A DNA stretch of 57,024 bases from Eggerthellaceae bacterium (GTDB lineage: Bacteria > Actinomycetota > Coriobacteriia > Coriobacteriales > Eggerthellaceae): assembly GCA_017459925.1 (NCBI GenBank), contig JAFUCC010000105.1, positions 1-57,024 on the forward strand. Direction: 5' to 3'. How positions within the stretch are numbered: position 1 is the first letter of the stretch; every line of letters begins with the position of its first letter. The translations under genes and the position numbers were made by a program. The notes beneath the pieces are model-generated. The model searched no databases and was not told the DNA's origin. It saw only the letters and a list, made by a program, of their open reading frames with translations. Below are positions 24,483 through 32,934 of the stretch, in pieces.

Positions 24483-25040
24483 TCATGAAGCAATGAAACG
24501 CCCCAGCATATCGCGGAAGCTCAGCAGCAGGTCGTCGAGCGGCAGGTCGCCGTATTCGCCGGCGAGCCAGTCGAGGTAGGCATATGTGACCGCTGATGCG
24601 ACCATGTCCGCGGCAATCGTCAGCTGCACGCCGCTCAGGTCGGTCGTACGCCTCAGCTCCTCTTCGAAGATGCGGCGGAAGGCTGCGCGGAAGCTGTTCC
24701 TGAACGGCTCGAACCCGTTGCTCTTCGAGACGAGCCTGAAGAAGTCTATCTCTTGCTGCATCAGCTCGGTGGCGGCTTTGATCAGCGCCTCCACGCCGAT
24801 ATCCCCCTGCTCAGCGCTAGCGCCCAGGATGGCTTCGGTCATGCCGTCGACGTATTCGGAAAGGATGTCGTCGACCGTGTCGTAGTGCGAGTAGAACGTC
24901 ATCCGGTTCACATTGGCGCGTTGCGCCAACTCTTTCACGGTGATGGTTCCCGATCCTTTCTCTTTCACGAGATCGATGTAGGCTCGGCGCAGCGCCTCGC
25001 GGTTCTTCACGAACCTCAGGTCGTTCGATGTCCGGTACAT
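24483..25040 (-). CDS. TetR/AcrR family transcriptional regulator
   Basis: The 185-aa protein has an N-terminal TetR helix-turn-helix: ALRRAYIDLVKEKGSGTITVKELAQRANVNRMTFYSHYDTVDDILS (residues ~16-60), where NRMTFYSHYD is the recognition-helix end. The C-terminal ~120 residues are helical and ligand-binding. It is divergent from the membrane protein at 25233, with AT-rich DNA between, and probably represses that gene and itself. AGAGGG precedes the start. The ligand is unknown. Confidence 0.9.
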   Translation of the reverse strand: MYRTSNDLRFVKNREALRRAYIDLVKEKGSGTITVKELAQRANVNRMTFYSHYDTVDDILSEYVDGMTEAILGASAEQGDIGVEALIKAATELMQQEIDFFRLVSKSNGFEPFRNSFRAAFRRIFEEELRRTTDLSGVQLTIAADMVASAVTYAYLDWLAGEYGDLPLDDLLLSFRDMLGRFIAS

Positions 25041-25232
25041 GTGCGCCCTCTAGTTCCGTCGCCGCGAAAGCCGTTCTTCTGGTAATCAATAATACAGCAA
25101 ATGATGCTTATTAATCATATGATAAAAACTGCTCATTGTCCGGCACCTTCGCCGCCTGTAGGGTAGTGGTTGCAAGACATCGTGAGTGGTCGGGGAGTAC
25201 TGGCCGGCCACATCGACCCCAAGGAGGCGAGC

Positions 25233-26042
25233 ATGGGCTTTTTCATCGCAATGCTGGTGGCAGGGTATCCGTCGGGCGATTGCCTGCCTGAGAACTTTAT
25301 CGAGCACCTGACGCCAGGCGCTCCCGACTTTATGTTCACGCTGGTCGCGGTTATCTTGGCCGTCGTGTTCGGCCTGCTGGTCTACATCATCCCCATCATC
25401 CTCACCGAGACCGAGCATATTCAGCCGTATCCGCTGTGGCTGCACTGCTTTTACTGGGCAGCTGACTTCATGGGCATCTGGGTGTTCCTGCATGCGTTCC
25501 TCACCTACGATTACTTCTACATGTTCGGGTTGCTCGCGCTTGGCGAGGCGATTTGGGTTGCCATGGAAACGTACTGCTTGCAGCGCGCGATGACTTACGA
25601 GCGTGACCTGAACTGGGACGCGGACTGGAGCTTCGGCAAGCGCCTGGGCAACATCATCCTGATGACGCTCGCATTCTTCGTGGCGCTGAACCTGCTGCGC
25701 GTGGAACTGCATGACCCCACCATGTGGAAGTTCTGGATCTTCACCCAGGTGCTCATCACCATCGTGCCCGGCCTGGTGCTCGAGAAGCGCGGCTACCGCT
25801 TGGGCAACGCGCGCATCCTGAACATCGTGTTCGTCTGCGTCGCGCTCGTGTCGTTCAACCCGTGGTGCAACATGTGGATGGCTATCGCGCCCGATTATTT
25901 CACGCTCGGCGAGAATCCTTGGTACTACATCACGGGCGCCGTGTGCCTGTTCTTCTCGCTGCGCGGTCTGGTCATGTACGAGAAGCTGCCCGCCAAGCCC
26001 GAGATCGTGGAGGCAACGGGCAAGAAGCCGCTGCTGAAGTAG
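25233..26042 (+). CDS. Integral membrane protein of unknown function
   Basis: The 269-aa protein has about seven hydrophobic segments, e.g. FMFTLVAVILAVVFGLLVYI (~residues 31-50), a tryptophan- and tyrosine-rich helix pair around LWLHCFYWAADFMGIWVF, and WYYITGAVCLFFSLRGLVMY near the end. I do not recognise the family with confidence; small bacterial seven-helix proteins of the PaxB-like type have a comparable layout. The start ATG 25233 has AAGGAGG seven bases upstream. The divergent TetR gene suggests it is induced by a small molecule, so a transport or membrane-enzyme role is possible. It lies downstream of the molybdoenzyme, but a terminator separates them. Confidence 0.7.
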   Translation: MGFFIAMLVAGYPSGDCLPENFIEHLTPGAPDFMFTLVAVILAVVFGLLVYIIPIILTETEHIQPYPLWLHCFYWAADFMGIWVFLHAFLTYDYFYMFGLLALGEAIWVAMETYCLQRAMTYERDLNWDADWSFGKRLGNIILMTLAFFVALNLLRVELHDPTMWKFWIFTQVLITIVPGLVLEKRGYRLGNARILNIVFVCVALVSFNPWCNMWMAIAPDYFTLGENPWYYITGAVCLFFSLRGLVMYEKLPAKPEIVEATGKKPLLK

Positions 26043-26158
26043 GCGATTCGGCATCGGCGTGATTCCACTCAAGGAAAACGTCCTACTAAGAGCTGGGCGC
26101 GGGGACAGTTGGTTTCGGCGAGTATAATGGGGAGATCGTAATCCATCAACAGCAATAA

Positions 26159-26191
26159 ATATTCTGTTATAATACTAAAACAGAAAAATAT
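26159..26191 (+). promoter_or_regulatory. Promoter -10 and operator-like palindrome of the hipBA genes
   Basis: ATATTCTGTT (26159-26168) and AACAGAAAAATAT (26179-26191) form an imperfect inverted repeat spanning TATAAT at 26168-26173. Antitoxins of this class normally repress their own promoter at such sites. A second TATAAT lies at 26123. Confidence 0.5.
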
Positions 26192-26209
26192 ATTGCGGTT
26201 AAAGAATAC

Positions 26210-26509
26210 ATGGCTGGAAAGACTCCCATACCCGTTGCCCGCGCAATGCGGAATGTCGCGAGCAATCTCGACCTTGCGCGTCGCCAGCAGCGCATCACAG
26301 TCGAGCTGCTGGCAGAGCGAGCCAACCTATCGGTGCCGACGGTGCGGGCGATGCTCAACGAGGGGAAGGGAAGCTTCGAGAACTTCTTGCGCATAGCGCG
26401 CCTGCTCGGGGTGCTCGATTCCGTTGTCGAGGGGACCGACCCGCTGAACACCCCCGAGGGACGCCTTCGCGTAGACGAGAACACCCCGCGCCGCGTGAGG
26501 AGCCGGTGA
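26210..26509 (+). CDS. hipB: HipB-like antitoxin / XRE helix-turn-helix protein
   Basis: The 99-aa protein has a helix-turn-helix LARRQQRITVELLAERANLSVPTVRAMLNEGKGSF at residues ~22-56 and a basic, arginine-rich tail. It is followed by a HipA-like kinase gene whose ATG overlaps its stop (TGATG), the standard hipBA arrangement. It should bind DNA and neutralise the kinase. The symbol is given by position and fold; the protein is more diverged than the kinase. Confidence 0.78.
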   Translation: MAGKTPIPVARAMRNVASNLDLARRQQRITVELLAERANLSVPTVRAMLNEGKGSFENFLRIARLLGVLDSVVEGTDPLNTPEGRLRVDENTPRRVRSR

Positions 26510-27735
26510 TGGAACTCGAAGTCACCGTGCAGATTGACGGGTCGGACGTCCGCGCCGGAATCTTGTACGCGCATGCGCGCAGGGGAGTGGAGTCGGCGAG
26601 CTTCAGGTACGACGGGGAGTACTTATCGCATCTCAAGTCGTTCCCGCTCGCTCCCGACATGCCCCTGACCGACGGCTCCCTGCATACGCAGGGCGAGCCG
26701 ATGTTCCGCGTGTTCGAGGATTGCATGCCCGACCGATGGGGCCGCAACCTCATGTTGCGGGCGGAGAGGCGGGCGGCTCGCGAAGAAGGAAGGGCTGCCC
26801 GGACGCTGCTTGAGGCCGATTACCTCGCGGGCGTGAGCGACGAGGCGCGGCAGGGCGCCTTGCGCCTCTGGCATGACGGCGTTCCCGTGGCAGATGCCGG
26901 TGGGGTTCCCCGCGAAGTGCGCATTCCCGATTTGCTCGCAGCTGCGGACCGTGCTGCCGAGGACCTCGACGCCGACGTTGGTGACCTCGTCGCTGCCGGC
27001 TCGAGCCTGGGTGGAGCGCGCCCGAAGGCGTCGGTCATCGACGAGTGGGGGGCGCTGAACATCGCGAAGTTCCCGAAGGCCGACGAGCTTCCCGTCGAGG
27101 ATGCGTGCGCCTGGGAGAAGACGGCACTCGACCTCGCGGGCAAGTGCGGTATCCGCGTCCCGAACACGCGTCTTCTGCGGGTGGGTGGCCGCTCTGTGCT
27201 GCTCTTGGAGCGATTCGATCGGGAAGGCCCAGCTCGCATTCCCTATTTAAGCGGGCTCACCGCGGTGCAGGGTAACGATGGCGGGCGATACTCGTACCTC
27301 GACCTCGTGTCGTTCCTCGAAAGCGAGGGGTCCTCGCCTGGCGCGGACATCGCGGAGCTCTGGCGCCGTATTCTGTTCAGCTGCGCAATCGGCAACACCG
27401 ACGACCACATGCGCAACCATGGCTTCCTGCGCGAGGCGTCGGGATGGCGCCTTTCGCCCGCTTTCGACGTGAATCCCACGCCGGGCGACAATTCCAAGTT
27501 CCTGCGCAGCGCCATCGACTTCGAGAACGACGAGGCACTTCCCGAGGCCGCGCTGTCGGCGTGCGAGTGGTATCGGCTCGACCACGGCCAGGCAGTCGCC
27601 GAGGCCCGGAAGATGGCCCGGGTGCTCAAGGGTTGGCGGAAGGCGGCTTCAGCAAACGGCATCCCGAAAGCTTCGATTGAATACATGGCGAGCTGCTTCG
27701 AGGCGGCTGTCGGGCGTCTGAACGCAGTGCGGTAG
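26509..27735 (+). CDS. hipA: HipA-like serine/threonine kinase toxin
   Basis: The 408-aa protein has the HipA layout: an N-terminal domain ending in FEDCMPDRWGRNLM, a glycine loop AAGSSLGGARPKA near residue 163, the ATP lysine in LNIAKFPK, LLLERFDREG, the catalytic loop IGNTDDHMRNHGF near 295, and the metal site LSPAFDVNPTP. HipA of E. coli phosphorylates glutamyl-tRNA synthetase and induces persistence; close relatives vary in target. All catalytic motifs are intact, so the toxin is probably active. The gene overlaps the antitoxin stop by one base. Confidence 0.9.
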   Translation: MELEVTVQIDGSDVRAGILYAHARRGVESASFRYDGEYLSHLKSFPLAPDMPLTDGSLHTQGEPMFRVFEDCMPDRWGRNLMLRAERRAAREEGRAARTLLEADYLAGVSDEARQGALRLWHDGVPVADAGGVPREVRIPDLLAAADRAAEDLDADVGDLVAAGSSLGGARPKASVIDEWGALNIAKFPKADELPVEDACAWEKTALDLAGKCGIRVPNTRLLRVGGRSVLLLERFDREGPARIPYLSGLTAVQGNDGGRYSYLDLVSFLESEGSSPGADIAELWRRILFSCAIGNTDDHMRNHGFLREASGWRLSPAFDVNPTPGDNSKFLRSAIDFENDEALPEAALSACEWYRLDHGQAVAEARKMARVLKGWRKAASANGIPKASIEYMASCFEAAVGRLNAVR

Positions 27736-27884
27736 CCGAGGCGGCTTATCCTGAAACGGACATTGCCGGCGCGAGATGCAAGGACGAAGCGCGTCCGTCT
27801 TCCGCAGGCGAGTCCCTTTTGCGAAACCCGCCCCATGCCTGCGGTATACTATGAGCAAACACAGCAACGATAGGGGGCTTCGCC

Positions 27885-28394
27885 ATGGAAATCGCAGTCA
27901 GGTACTTCTCGGTTCTCGGTAACACCAAGGCCATCGCGGAGGAAATCGCGGCTGGTGCGGGCGTGAAAGCCGTCTCGATCGTCGACGAGCCCGAGCTTTC
28001 CGAGCACGTGGACGTGCTGTTCCTGGGCGGTGCGCCCTACGCCAACATCATGGCGCCTGAGCTTCGGGAATACGCCGAGCGCCTAACGCCTGACAAGGTC
28101 GGGCGCGTCGTGCTGTTCAGCACGTCGAACTGGTCGCGCCGCGTCGTGCTGGCGCTGCGGAAGATCCTGAAGGCGAAGGGCATCCCGGTCACATCGAACC
28201 ACTTCTGGGCCCACATGACGCAAATTGGCCCCAGCAAGCCGTCCGCCCGCGTGTTCGGCGAGGTCGGCCCCAAGGTGGGCGACACGGCCGTCGCCGATCG
28301 CCAGGCGATCGTCGCGGAGGCTATCTCGTCTGTCGTCATCGTTTCCGCCCTCGTCGCCCTAGGCGTCGTGATCACGAAGCGCGTCAGGAGCTAA
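27885..28394 (+). CDS. Flavodoxin-like protein with C-terminal membrane segment
   Basis: The 169-aa protein starts MEIAVRYFSVLGNTKAIAEEIAAG. YFSVLGNTKA corresponds to the FMN phosphate loop of flavodoxins (T/S-x-T-G-N-T), and LFLGGAPYANIMAPELREY and VVLFSTSNWSRRVV match later flavodoxin strands. The last ~25 residues (SSVVIVSALVALGVVITKRVRS) form one transmembrane helix with a basic end, so it is probably membrane-tethered. It may transfer electrons at the membrane. TATACT at 27846 may be its -10 element. It is convergent with the TetR gene downstream. Confidence 0.75.
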   Translation: MEIAVRYFSVLGNTKAIAEEIAAGAGVKAVSIVDEPELSEHVDVLFLGGAPYANIMAPELREYAERLTPDKVGRVVLFSTSNWSRRVVLALRKILKAKGIPVTSNHFWAHMTQIGPSKPSARVFGEVGPKVGDTAVADRQAIVAEAISSVVIVSALVALGVVITKRVRS

Positions 28395-28448
28395 AGCGCA
28401 GGCTCTCGTGATTTGGTGGTCATGGGCTCAGCTGTGCGATACCGTGTC

Positions 28449-28988
28449 TTAATCCACCCAATAGCAGCTCAGGGTTTCGGGCATCATCCCGTAGAGCAGG
28501 TCGGCGGCTTCGTCGGCGGATAGCTCGTACTTGCCCTCGATCCACTTGCGGTACATGTAGCAGATCCCGTAGCAGAACACGTCGAGCTGCAGCTCCTCCT
28601 GCGGCGTGAGGCCTTCGCCTCCTCGGTTCTCGGTCGTGATGCGCACGACCGTCTGCCGCGAGTAGGTGAAGATGAACGCTTCGAACGAGTTCACGCCGCT
28701 CGACCCGAAGGCGCCCTTGATGTCGCGCAGCTTCGTGGCGCCGGCCTGGTACAGGCGGTAATAGAGGTCGCGGTACGACGAGCACCCATCCAGGCTCACG
28801 AACTCGTCGAGCAGCTCCTTGTAGTTGCTGTTCATCACGTCGTACTTGTCGTGGAAATAGCGGTAGAAGGTCGCCTTGCTCACGTCGGCTTCCGAGATTA
28901 TGTCGGCGACGGTTATGTCGCCGAAGCGCTTGTACGAAATGAGACGGTTGAAAGCATCGACAATCGCCTTTTGTGTACGCTTTATCAT
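28449..28988 (-). CDS. TetR/AcrR family regulator of the SRPBCC/FAD module
   Basis: The 179-aa protein has the TetR helix-turn-helix AFNRLISYKRFGDITVADIISEADVSKATFYRYFHDKYD (~residues 11-49) and a TetR_C-like helical C-terminal half with a possible ligand pocket. ATG 28988 is chosen because GGGAGAAAC precedes it. An inverted repeat of family D occupies its leader, and a nested palindrome at 29078-29115 lies between it and the divergent three-gene module. It most likely represses both directions. Confidence 0.88.
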   Translation of the reverse strand: MIKRTQKAIVDAFNRLISYKRFGDITVADIISEADVSKATFYRYFHDKYDVMNSNYKELLDEFVSLDGCSSYRDLYYRLYQAGATKLRDIKGAFGSSGVNSFEAFIFTYSRQTVVRITTENRGGEGLTPQEELQLDVFCYGICYMYRKWIEGKYELSADEAADLLYGMMPETLSCYWVD

Positions 28989-29002
28989 GTTTCTCCCATC
29001 CA

Positions 29003-29065
29003 GAACCAAAAGGGAGACTCCTCTTTGATTCACAGTGAACCAAAGAGGAGTCTCCCTTTTGGTTC
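29003..29065. repeat. Inverted repeat, family D (double copy)
   Basis: GAACCAAAAGGGAGACTCCT (arm 29003-29027) is exactly complementary to 29041-29065, around a small loop that itself contains TTCACAGTGAA. Shorter single-hairpin relatives are at 34682-34710 and 45057-45085. The repeat lies in the leader of the TetR gene. Confidence 0.9.
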
Positions 29066-29077
29066 ACTAAAGACTAT

Positions 29078-29115
29078 TTCACCATTATGTCTCATTATGA
29101 GACTACTTTGGTGAA
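29078..29115. promoter_or_regulatory. Nested operator-like palindrome, TetR/SRPBCC promoter
   Basis: An inner palindrome GTCTCATTATGAGAC (29089-29103) sits inside an outer inverted repeat TTCACCA (29078-29084) and TGGTGAA (29109-29115). Its location between divergent genes of a TetR pair makes it the likely operator. Confidence 0.7.
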
Positions 29116-29197
29116 TGGATTCGTGACAAATCCCGCCTTCCATGCGAACGTGGTCGCATCGGAAATGCACTGTTCGTTCTAATGCGGAGGAGGGTTC

Positions 29198-30265
29198 ATG
29201 AGCACGTATGACGAGAAGCGCGACGGCTACCGCTACTCGCGCCTGCAAGAAGCCGGGTTCATCCTGGTGGGTTTCGTCCTAGGTTGGGTCGGCGTGATGG
29301 TCGACTGGGCGATCGCGCACCGCAAGGGCATGATGGAATGCTCGGCGGAGGGCATTTTCTTGGGAATAATCGGATGGGCCACGAGCGTCGTGTGCTGGTT
29401 CGTCCTCACGGCGACGGGCATCATCGCGCCGGCAGCCAGCCTGGTTGCGCTTGTCGTATGCGGCGGCAGCGCCTGGCTTGCAGGGCTGGCCGGCGTGACG
29501 CTTGCCGTGCCGGGCACGCTGCTGGGTACGGCGCCAATCGACGGCTGGGCGATTTTCCTGCTGGTCGTAGCCATCCTGTTCATCATCTTGTCAGACATGT
29601 GGGTCTACGGCATGCGCTACAAGCAGACCCCCGCCGAGAAGGTGCGTTTCATGCCCGGCGACGACTGGATCAAGCCTGGCGAGAAGCACCTGCGCTACGA
29701 TTCGGGTGTGACCATCGACGCGCCCGCCGAGAAGGTTTGGGCCTACGTGAAGCAGTCCGGCCAGACGCAAGCCGGCTGGTACAGCTTCGACTGGCTCGAG
29801 CGACTGTTCACGTTCGACATCCACAACCACTACGACATTCACCCCGAATGGCAGAACCTGAAGCCCGGCGACTACCAGTGGTTCCATCAGGCGCCCTGGT
29901 CGATCGGCGAGTGGGTGACCGAGGTGTCCGACGTGGCGCCCTACGGCTGGGCGAGCCATTCCGACACCGCCACCGACCCGAGCTACAAGGACCGCGGCCC
30001 CAACGGCGAGGCGGCGCTGAAGCTGTGGTTCCGCCGCTTCTGCTGGACCTGGAACTGGCAGGTCGTGCCGGTCCCGCAGCACGAGGGCGACCAATGCCGC
30101 CTCATCTGGCGCTGCGACTGCACCTTCGAGCGCTTCCACCGCGCCAACAAGTACTTCGTCGTGTTCATCCTAGGCACTGCGTCAATCGTCATGGGCCGCC
30201 GTTACATGGACGTCATGAAGAAGCTGGCCGAAGGCCGCATGACCTACCCCGACAGCAAGAAATAA
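29198..30265 (+). CDS. Membrane protein with SRPBCC/START-like lipid-binding domain
   Basis: The 355-aa protein has four hydrophobic segments in residues ~18-135 (e.g. GFILVGFVLGWVGVMVDWAI, GWAIFLLVVAILFIILSDMW). A soluble domain follows, starting RYDSGVTIDAPAEKVWAYVK, which is the SRPBCC-type beta-start with VWxxV. It continues through GWYSFDWLERLFTFDIHNHY and PGDYQWFHQAPW to WRCDCTFERF. SRPBCC domains form a deep pocket for hydrophobic ligands. It is the first of three same-strand genes followed by an FAD enzyme and an Fe-S protein, so it may hold a hydrophobic substrate at the membrane. Function not recognised beyond the domain. Confidence 0.75.
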   Translation: MSTYDEKRDGYRYSRLQEAGFILVGFVLGWVGVMVDWAIAHRKGMMECSAEGIFLGIIGWATSVVCWFVLTATGIIAPAASLVALVVCGGSAWLAGLAGVTLAVPGTLLGTAPIDGWAIFLLVVAILFIILSDMWVYGMRYKQTPAEKVRFMPGDDWIKPGEKHLRYDSGVTIDAPAEKVWAYVKQSGQTQAGWYSFDWLERLFTFDIHNHYDIHPEWQNLKPGDYQWFHQAPWSIGEWVTEVSDVAPYGWASHSDTATDPSYKDRGPNGEAALKLWFRRFCWTWNWQVVPVPQHEGDQCRLIWRCDCTFERFHRANKYFVVFILGTASIVMGRRYMDVMKKLAEGRMTYPDSKK

Positions 30266-30310
30266 GCAACTGCAATGGCAAGGCACGCAAACACCGGAAA
30301 GGAAACCACC

Positions 30311-31546
30311 ATGCATGAGTTCGATCACGAGACCATCATCGTCGGCGCGGGGGCGGCGGGCATGAACTGCGCGCTCGACCTACAGAAGGCCGGGCACGAC
30401 TACCTGCTCATCGCCGACTACATGGGCGGGCGCATCTTCAACGACACGAGCCGTCACATGAACTACGGCGCCGTGTTCTACTTTGGCAGCTACCGCACGA
30501 TGCTCTCCAAGGAGCGCAACATCCTGAAGCCGACCGTCGACGTCGTGCCGTCGCTCACGGCCGCCGCCTGCAACCGCGGCGAGAAGCAGTGGGGCGCCAT
30601 CTCGGGCAAGACGGCCGGCCACTTCTCGTTCCTGTGGCGCTACATGAAGTGGATGCGCAACGAGTTCCTGCCGAACTACGAGCGCTTCAAGAAGGACTGC
30701 GAGACGATGGAGGTTTCCCGCGCGCTCGCGAACAACCGCTTCATCGACCAGCTGTTCCACGAGACGGCCGACGAGTGGATGGACCGCATCAACGTGCGCC
30801 CCATCTGCGAGGACCTGGTCAGCATGTTCGCGCACGCCTGCACGGGCACGCCGCCCGAGAAGCTCATGGCGCTCGACTACCTGAACACCGTGCAACCGCT
30901 GACGATGGAGCTGCCGTCCATGAAGCTCGTCATGGAGCTCAAGCGCTTCGACTTCGACGCCGACGGCATGACCGAGCGCCTGTCGCAAGGTTCGGGTAAC
31001 GTGCTGCTCGGCAACCTGGTCGTCAAGGTCGAGCGCGAAGGCGAGGGTTGGAAGGTCACGACCGACCAGGGCGTCGTGAAGACGGCGAAGAACCTGGTCC
31101 TGGCCACGCCCATCGACGTGACGGCCAACCTGCTGGCGCCGGTCGAGGGCGTGCCGGAGATCTTCGTGCGCAAGAACTGCGTGCTCTACGCCTACCTGCT
31201 CGACGACGCGGTCATCAAGCCGCGCTACGCCAAACACACTGTGCACATCTTCGACGAGGAGACGCCCATCATCTTCATCGCCAAGCGCGGCGAGAAGGAA
31301 TACGAGATCTTCACCGAGGTCGACTTCGAGAAGGACGGCCGCATGGACGAGTACTTCGACGAGTACACCATCGCCGGCAGCAAGGCCTGGCCCAAGGCAA
31401 TGTTCACCGGCCCAACCGAGGCCACGCCGCAGAACCCGGCACCCGGCCTGGTCATCGCCGGCGACGCCAACGGGCTGGGCATGGAACCCGCCGCCGTTTC
31501 GGGCGTCTACGCCGCCAACAAGATCCTCGGCAAGACCATCGACTAA
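30311..31546 (+). CDS. FAD-dependent oxidoreductase (amine-oxidase/desaturase-like fold)
   Basis: The 411-aa protein begins HEFDHETIIVGAGAAGMNCALDLQKAG, a GxGxxG FAD-binding fold, with DYLLIADYMGGRI as the next strand and NLVLATPIDVTANLL and LVIAGDANGLGMEPAAVSG near the C-terminus as the second FAD contacts. It resembles the phytoene desaturase/monoamine oxidase group rather than a thioredoxin reductase. The start ATG 30311 has GGAAAGGAAA upstream, 46 nt after the SRPBCC gene. It probably oxidises or reduces a hydrophobic small molecule; the identity is unknown. Confidence 0.82.
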   Translation: MHEFDHETIIVGAGAAGMNCALDLQKAGHDYLLIADYMGGRIFNDTSRHMNYGAVFYFGSYRTMLSKERNILKPTVDVVPSLTAAACNRGEKQWGAISGKTAGHFSFLWRYMKWMRNEFLPNYERFKKDCETMEVSRALANNRFIDQLFHETADEWMDRINVRPICEDLVSMFAHACTGTPPEKLMALDYLNTVQPLTMELPSMKLVMELKRFDFDADGMTERLSQGSGNVLLGNLVVKVEREGEGWKVTTDQGVVKTAKNLVLATPIDVTANLLAPVEGVPEIFVRKNCVLYAYLLDDAVIKPRYAKHTVHIFDEETPIIFIAKRGEKEYEIFTEVDFEKDGRMDEYFDEYTIAGSKAWPKAMFTGPTEATPQNPAPGLVIAGDANGLGMEPAAVSGVYAANKILGKTID

Positions 31547-31560
31547 GAGGTAACAGTGCC

Positions 31561-31759
31561 CGGTCAAAGAAATCGACTCGTTTTGCGCAAAACTCGGCCT
31601 ATTAGGTGAGTTGAGATACTGTGGACACCTTCGATGAAGTGGCATTTCCATAAAAATGCCAGGTGTCGAATACGACAGCATGGAAACGAGCCTTCGAATG
31701 ATGCGGCAACTCACCTAATAGAGCTGTTTTTGTGCAAATATCACTGGTTTCTTTGACCG
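31561..31759. repeat. MITE-like inverted repeat, family E, copy 1
   Basis: A ~199-bp element with ends CGGTCAAAGAAA and TTTCTTTGACCG. Further inward arms around CTATTAGGTGAGTTG (about 31599-31613) pair with GCAACTCACCTAATAG (about 31706-31721). Between the arms a hairpin GACACC...GGCATTT...AAATGCC...GGTGTC is visible. It has no coding capacity. A related element is at 56711-56872. It separates the FAD gene from the Fe-S gene. Confidence 0.75.
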
Positions 31760-31797
31760 AGCGGCTCTCAATACGTAACTACTGAGATTGGGGCGTC

Positions 31798-32874
31798 ATG
31801 AACGACATCATGATCGGCAAGGACGGCGAGGTCGTGAACGGCCTGCCGAGCGAGTACGCGAACGTCGACGAACGCGGCGAAGTGCTCTTCCTCGACGAAG
31901 AGCGCCTGGCTCGCAAGGAGAATGCATCGAAGCCCGTGTTCCAGAACCACCCTCACGGTCTCGGCGCAAAGGATGCGTTCTGGCCGCAGTTCTCGGCGCG
32001 CCCTTGGAACTTCGGGGCGTACGCGGCGGCCTTCCACCTGATGCGCCAGAAGCTCTGGTGGACCGAGAACCCCGAGAAGCCGACGGGCAAGCTCTTGCGC
32101 AACGTGCTGATGATGCCGTCGCCTGAGCAGGGCCATTCGGGCGGCACGGTGTACAACCTGAACGTCGACCTCTCCGACAAGGCGGGCCGCGTCATCGTGC
32201 CGATGGACCTCGTGAAGGCGGCGATCGACAAGGCCGACTACATCGCGGGCATGAACAGGTGCCTGTGCCGCACGGCCAACAAGTGCGAGCACTACCCCGA
32301 TGACCTCGCGTGCCTGTTCCTCGGGAAGAGTGGCCGCGTGGTGACGGAGCACCGCATCGCGCGCGAGTTCACGAAAGAGGAGGCGTACGCCCGCGTCGAG
32401 CGCGCCGCCGAGCTCGGGCTCGCATGCATGTCGCTGTGGATCGAAGTCGAGCAGCTCGTCTGGGGCCTGCGCAACGACCAGATGTCCGACATGGTCGAGA
32501 TCTGCTTCTGCTGCCCATGCTGCTGCACGGCGCTCAACCTGTGCAAGACGACCACGCGCGATATCCGCGACCGTTTCACGCCCTCGGGCTTCACGGCGAC
32601 GGTCGACCACGAGAAATGCATCGGCTGCTACAAATGCATGGAAACGACCTGCCCGCAGGACGCCCTGCAGGTGCGCGCGTCCGATGGCAAGGTCGTGGTG
32701 AACCAGGAGATCTGCTTCGGCTGCGGCTACTGCAAGCCGGCGTGCCCCGCGGGCGCCATACGCGTGCGCCAGACCATGCCGATGCGCGAGAGCATGCACG
32801 AGTACTTCCTGAAGGAGACTCGCCTCGATCTGGCCGTCGACGGTTTCCCGGGCGCCGGCGCCGAAGCCCGGTAG
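31798..32874 (+). CDS. Cysteine-rich multi-cluster 4Fe-4S protein
   Basis: The 358-aa protein has three cysteine groups. The first is CLCRTANKCEHYPDDLAC (residues 155-172), the second is FCCPCCC in a hydrophobic context (236-243), and the third is a classical ferredoxin pair CIGCYKCMETTCP (274-286) and CFGCGYCKPACP (306-317). The N-terminal ~150 residues contain no cysteine. The last part should bind two [4Fe-4S] clusters; the CLC...C...C and CCPCCC groups may form another. It looks like the electron-donating partner of an oxidoreductase, possibly the FAD enzyme upstream, though a MITE-like repeat lies between. Family not recognised with certainty. Confidence 0.78.
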   Translation: MNDIMIGKDGEVVNGLPSEYANVDERGEVLFLDEERLARKENASKPVFQNHPHGLGAKDAFWPQFSARPWNFGAYAAAFHLMRQKLWWTENPEKPTGKLLRNVLMMPSPEQGHSGGTVYNLNVDLSDKAGRVIVPMDLVKAAIDKADYIAGMNRCLCRTANKCEHYPDDLACLFLGKSGRVVTEHRIAREFTKEEAYARVERAAELGLACMSLWIEVEQLVWGLRNDQMSDMVEICFCCPCCCTALNLCKTTTRDIRDRFTPSGFTATVDHEKCIGCYKCMETTCPQDALQVRASDGKVVVNQEICFGCGYCKPACPAGAIRVRQTMPMRESMHEYFLKETRLDLAVDGFPGAGAEAR

Positions 32875-32934
32875 GCGATCGCTTTCTCTCAGGTTTTGAT
32901 GGCGATGTGCTCTTCGCATTAACCGGCGCATTGC

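Noticed and set aside
31561-31759. A structured riboswitch-type RNA ahead of the Fe-S gene
   Set aside because: The symmetric terminal repeats and the second copy at 56711-56872 in an unrelated context fit a mobile miniature element better.
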